Shown: positions 21,994 through 22,006 of the stretch, in pieces
Layout of the letters: every line of letters starts with the position of its first letter
Numbering within the stretch: the first letter of the stretch is position 1
Assembly (NCBI GenBank): GCA_002309055.1
Contig: DBWO01000031.1
Location: 1 to 22,006, forward strand
Length of the DNA stretch: 22,006 nucleotides
Direction: 5' to 3'
From: Ruminococcaceae bacterium UBA1236
Lineage (GTDB): Bacteria; Bacillota; Clostridia; Oscillospirales; Acutalibacteraceae
The notes under the pieces: model-generated
What the model was told of the DNA's origin: nothing
The model's database searches: none
What the model saw: only the letters and a program-made list of their open reading frames with translations
Made by a program: the position numbers and the translations under genes

Positions 21994-22006
21994 TAAAACT
22001 TTGTCC

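Noticed and set aside
21955..22006. Phage attachment site or CRISPR repeat at the right edge
   Set aside because: The sequence is a single imperfect stem-loop followed by a T-run on the minus strand; a terminator explains it.

Overview
The window looks like chromosomal DNA from a strictly anaerobic, low-oxygen Gram-positive bacterium. The best guess is a gut-type Clostridia (Oscillospiraceae/Ruminococcus-like); the phylum-level call is firmer than the family. Reasons: purine-rich AGGAGG-type ribosome sites before most genes; sigma-A-like promoters with 17-base spacers; several lipoproteins with a Cys lipobox and very Thr-rich stalks; a flavodiiron protein/rubredoxin oxygen-detoxifying set; and an Fe-S flavoenzyme of the enoate reductase type. 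No rRNA, tRNA, CRISPR array, transposase, phage gene or riboswitch was seen. No gene-free stretch exceeds about 165 bases, so coding density is high.

Layout. (1) 1-3315, minus: two overlapping half-transporters of a heterodimeric ABC exporter. The second runs off the left edge. (2) 3471-5236, plus: a small calcineurin-like phosphoesterase and a Thr-rich DUF4430 lipoprotein, with promoters diverging from the exporter. (3) 5378-9064, minus: a beta-propeller lipoprotein followed by a secreted metallophosphoesterase whose C-terminus may be frameshifted. (4) 9229-10792, plus: endonuclease III and 8-oxoguanine glycosylase, a two-gene base-excision-repair group. (5) 10895-13689, plus: an ECF sigma factor, a single-pass membrane protein in the anti-sigma position, and a secreted or anchored protein with a PrcB-like C-terminal domain, likely a cell-surface signalling operon. 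(6) 13795-15764, minus: a four-domain flavodiiron/flavodoxin/flavin-reductase/rubredoxin fusion followed by a 52-residue rubredoxin missed by simple ORF length cut-offs. (7) 15905-19082, plus: a two-helix membrane protein, a GH127-type (DUF1680) glycosidase and a GH16 glycosidase. (8) 19149-21878, minus: an old-yellow-enzyme/enoate-reductase-like flavoenzyme with a consensus promoter, then a small lipoprotein. The right end holds a terminator for a gene outside the window.

Functional themes are envelope traffic and surface proteins (ABC exporter, four Thr-rich or lipid-anchored proteins, the sigma operon), oxidative-damage defence (Nth, Ogg, flavodiiron fusion, rubredoxin) and glycan use (GH127, GH16). 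No clearly new defence or mobile system is visible. The least-described candidates are the sigma operon (10895-13689), the tandem-module beta-propeller lipoprotein (7016-9064), the fused flavodiiron protein and the glycosidase pair without classical signal peptides. All calls come from reading motifs by eye; no database search was run.
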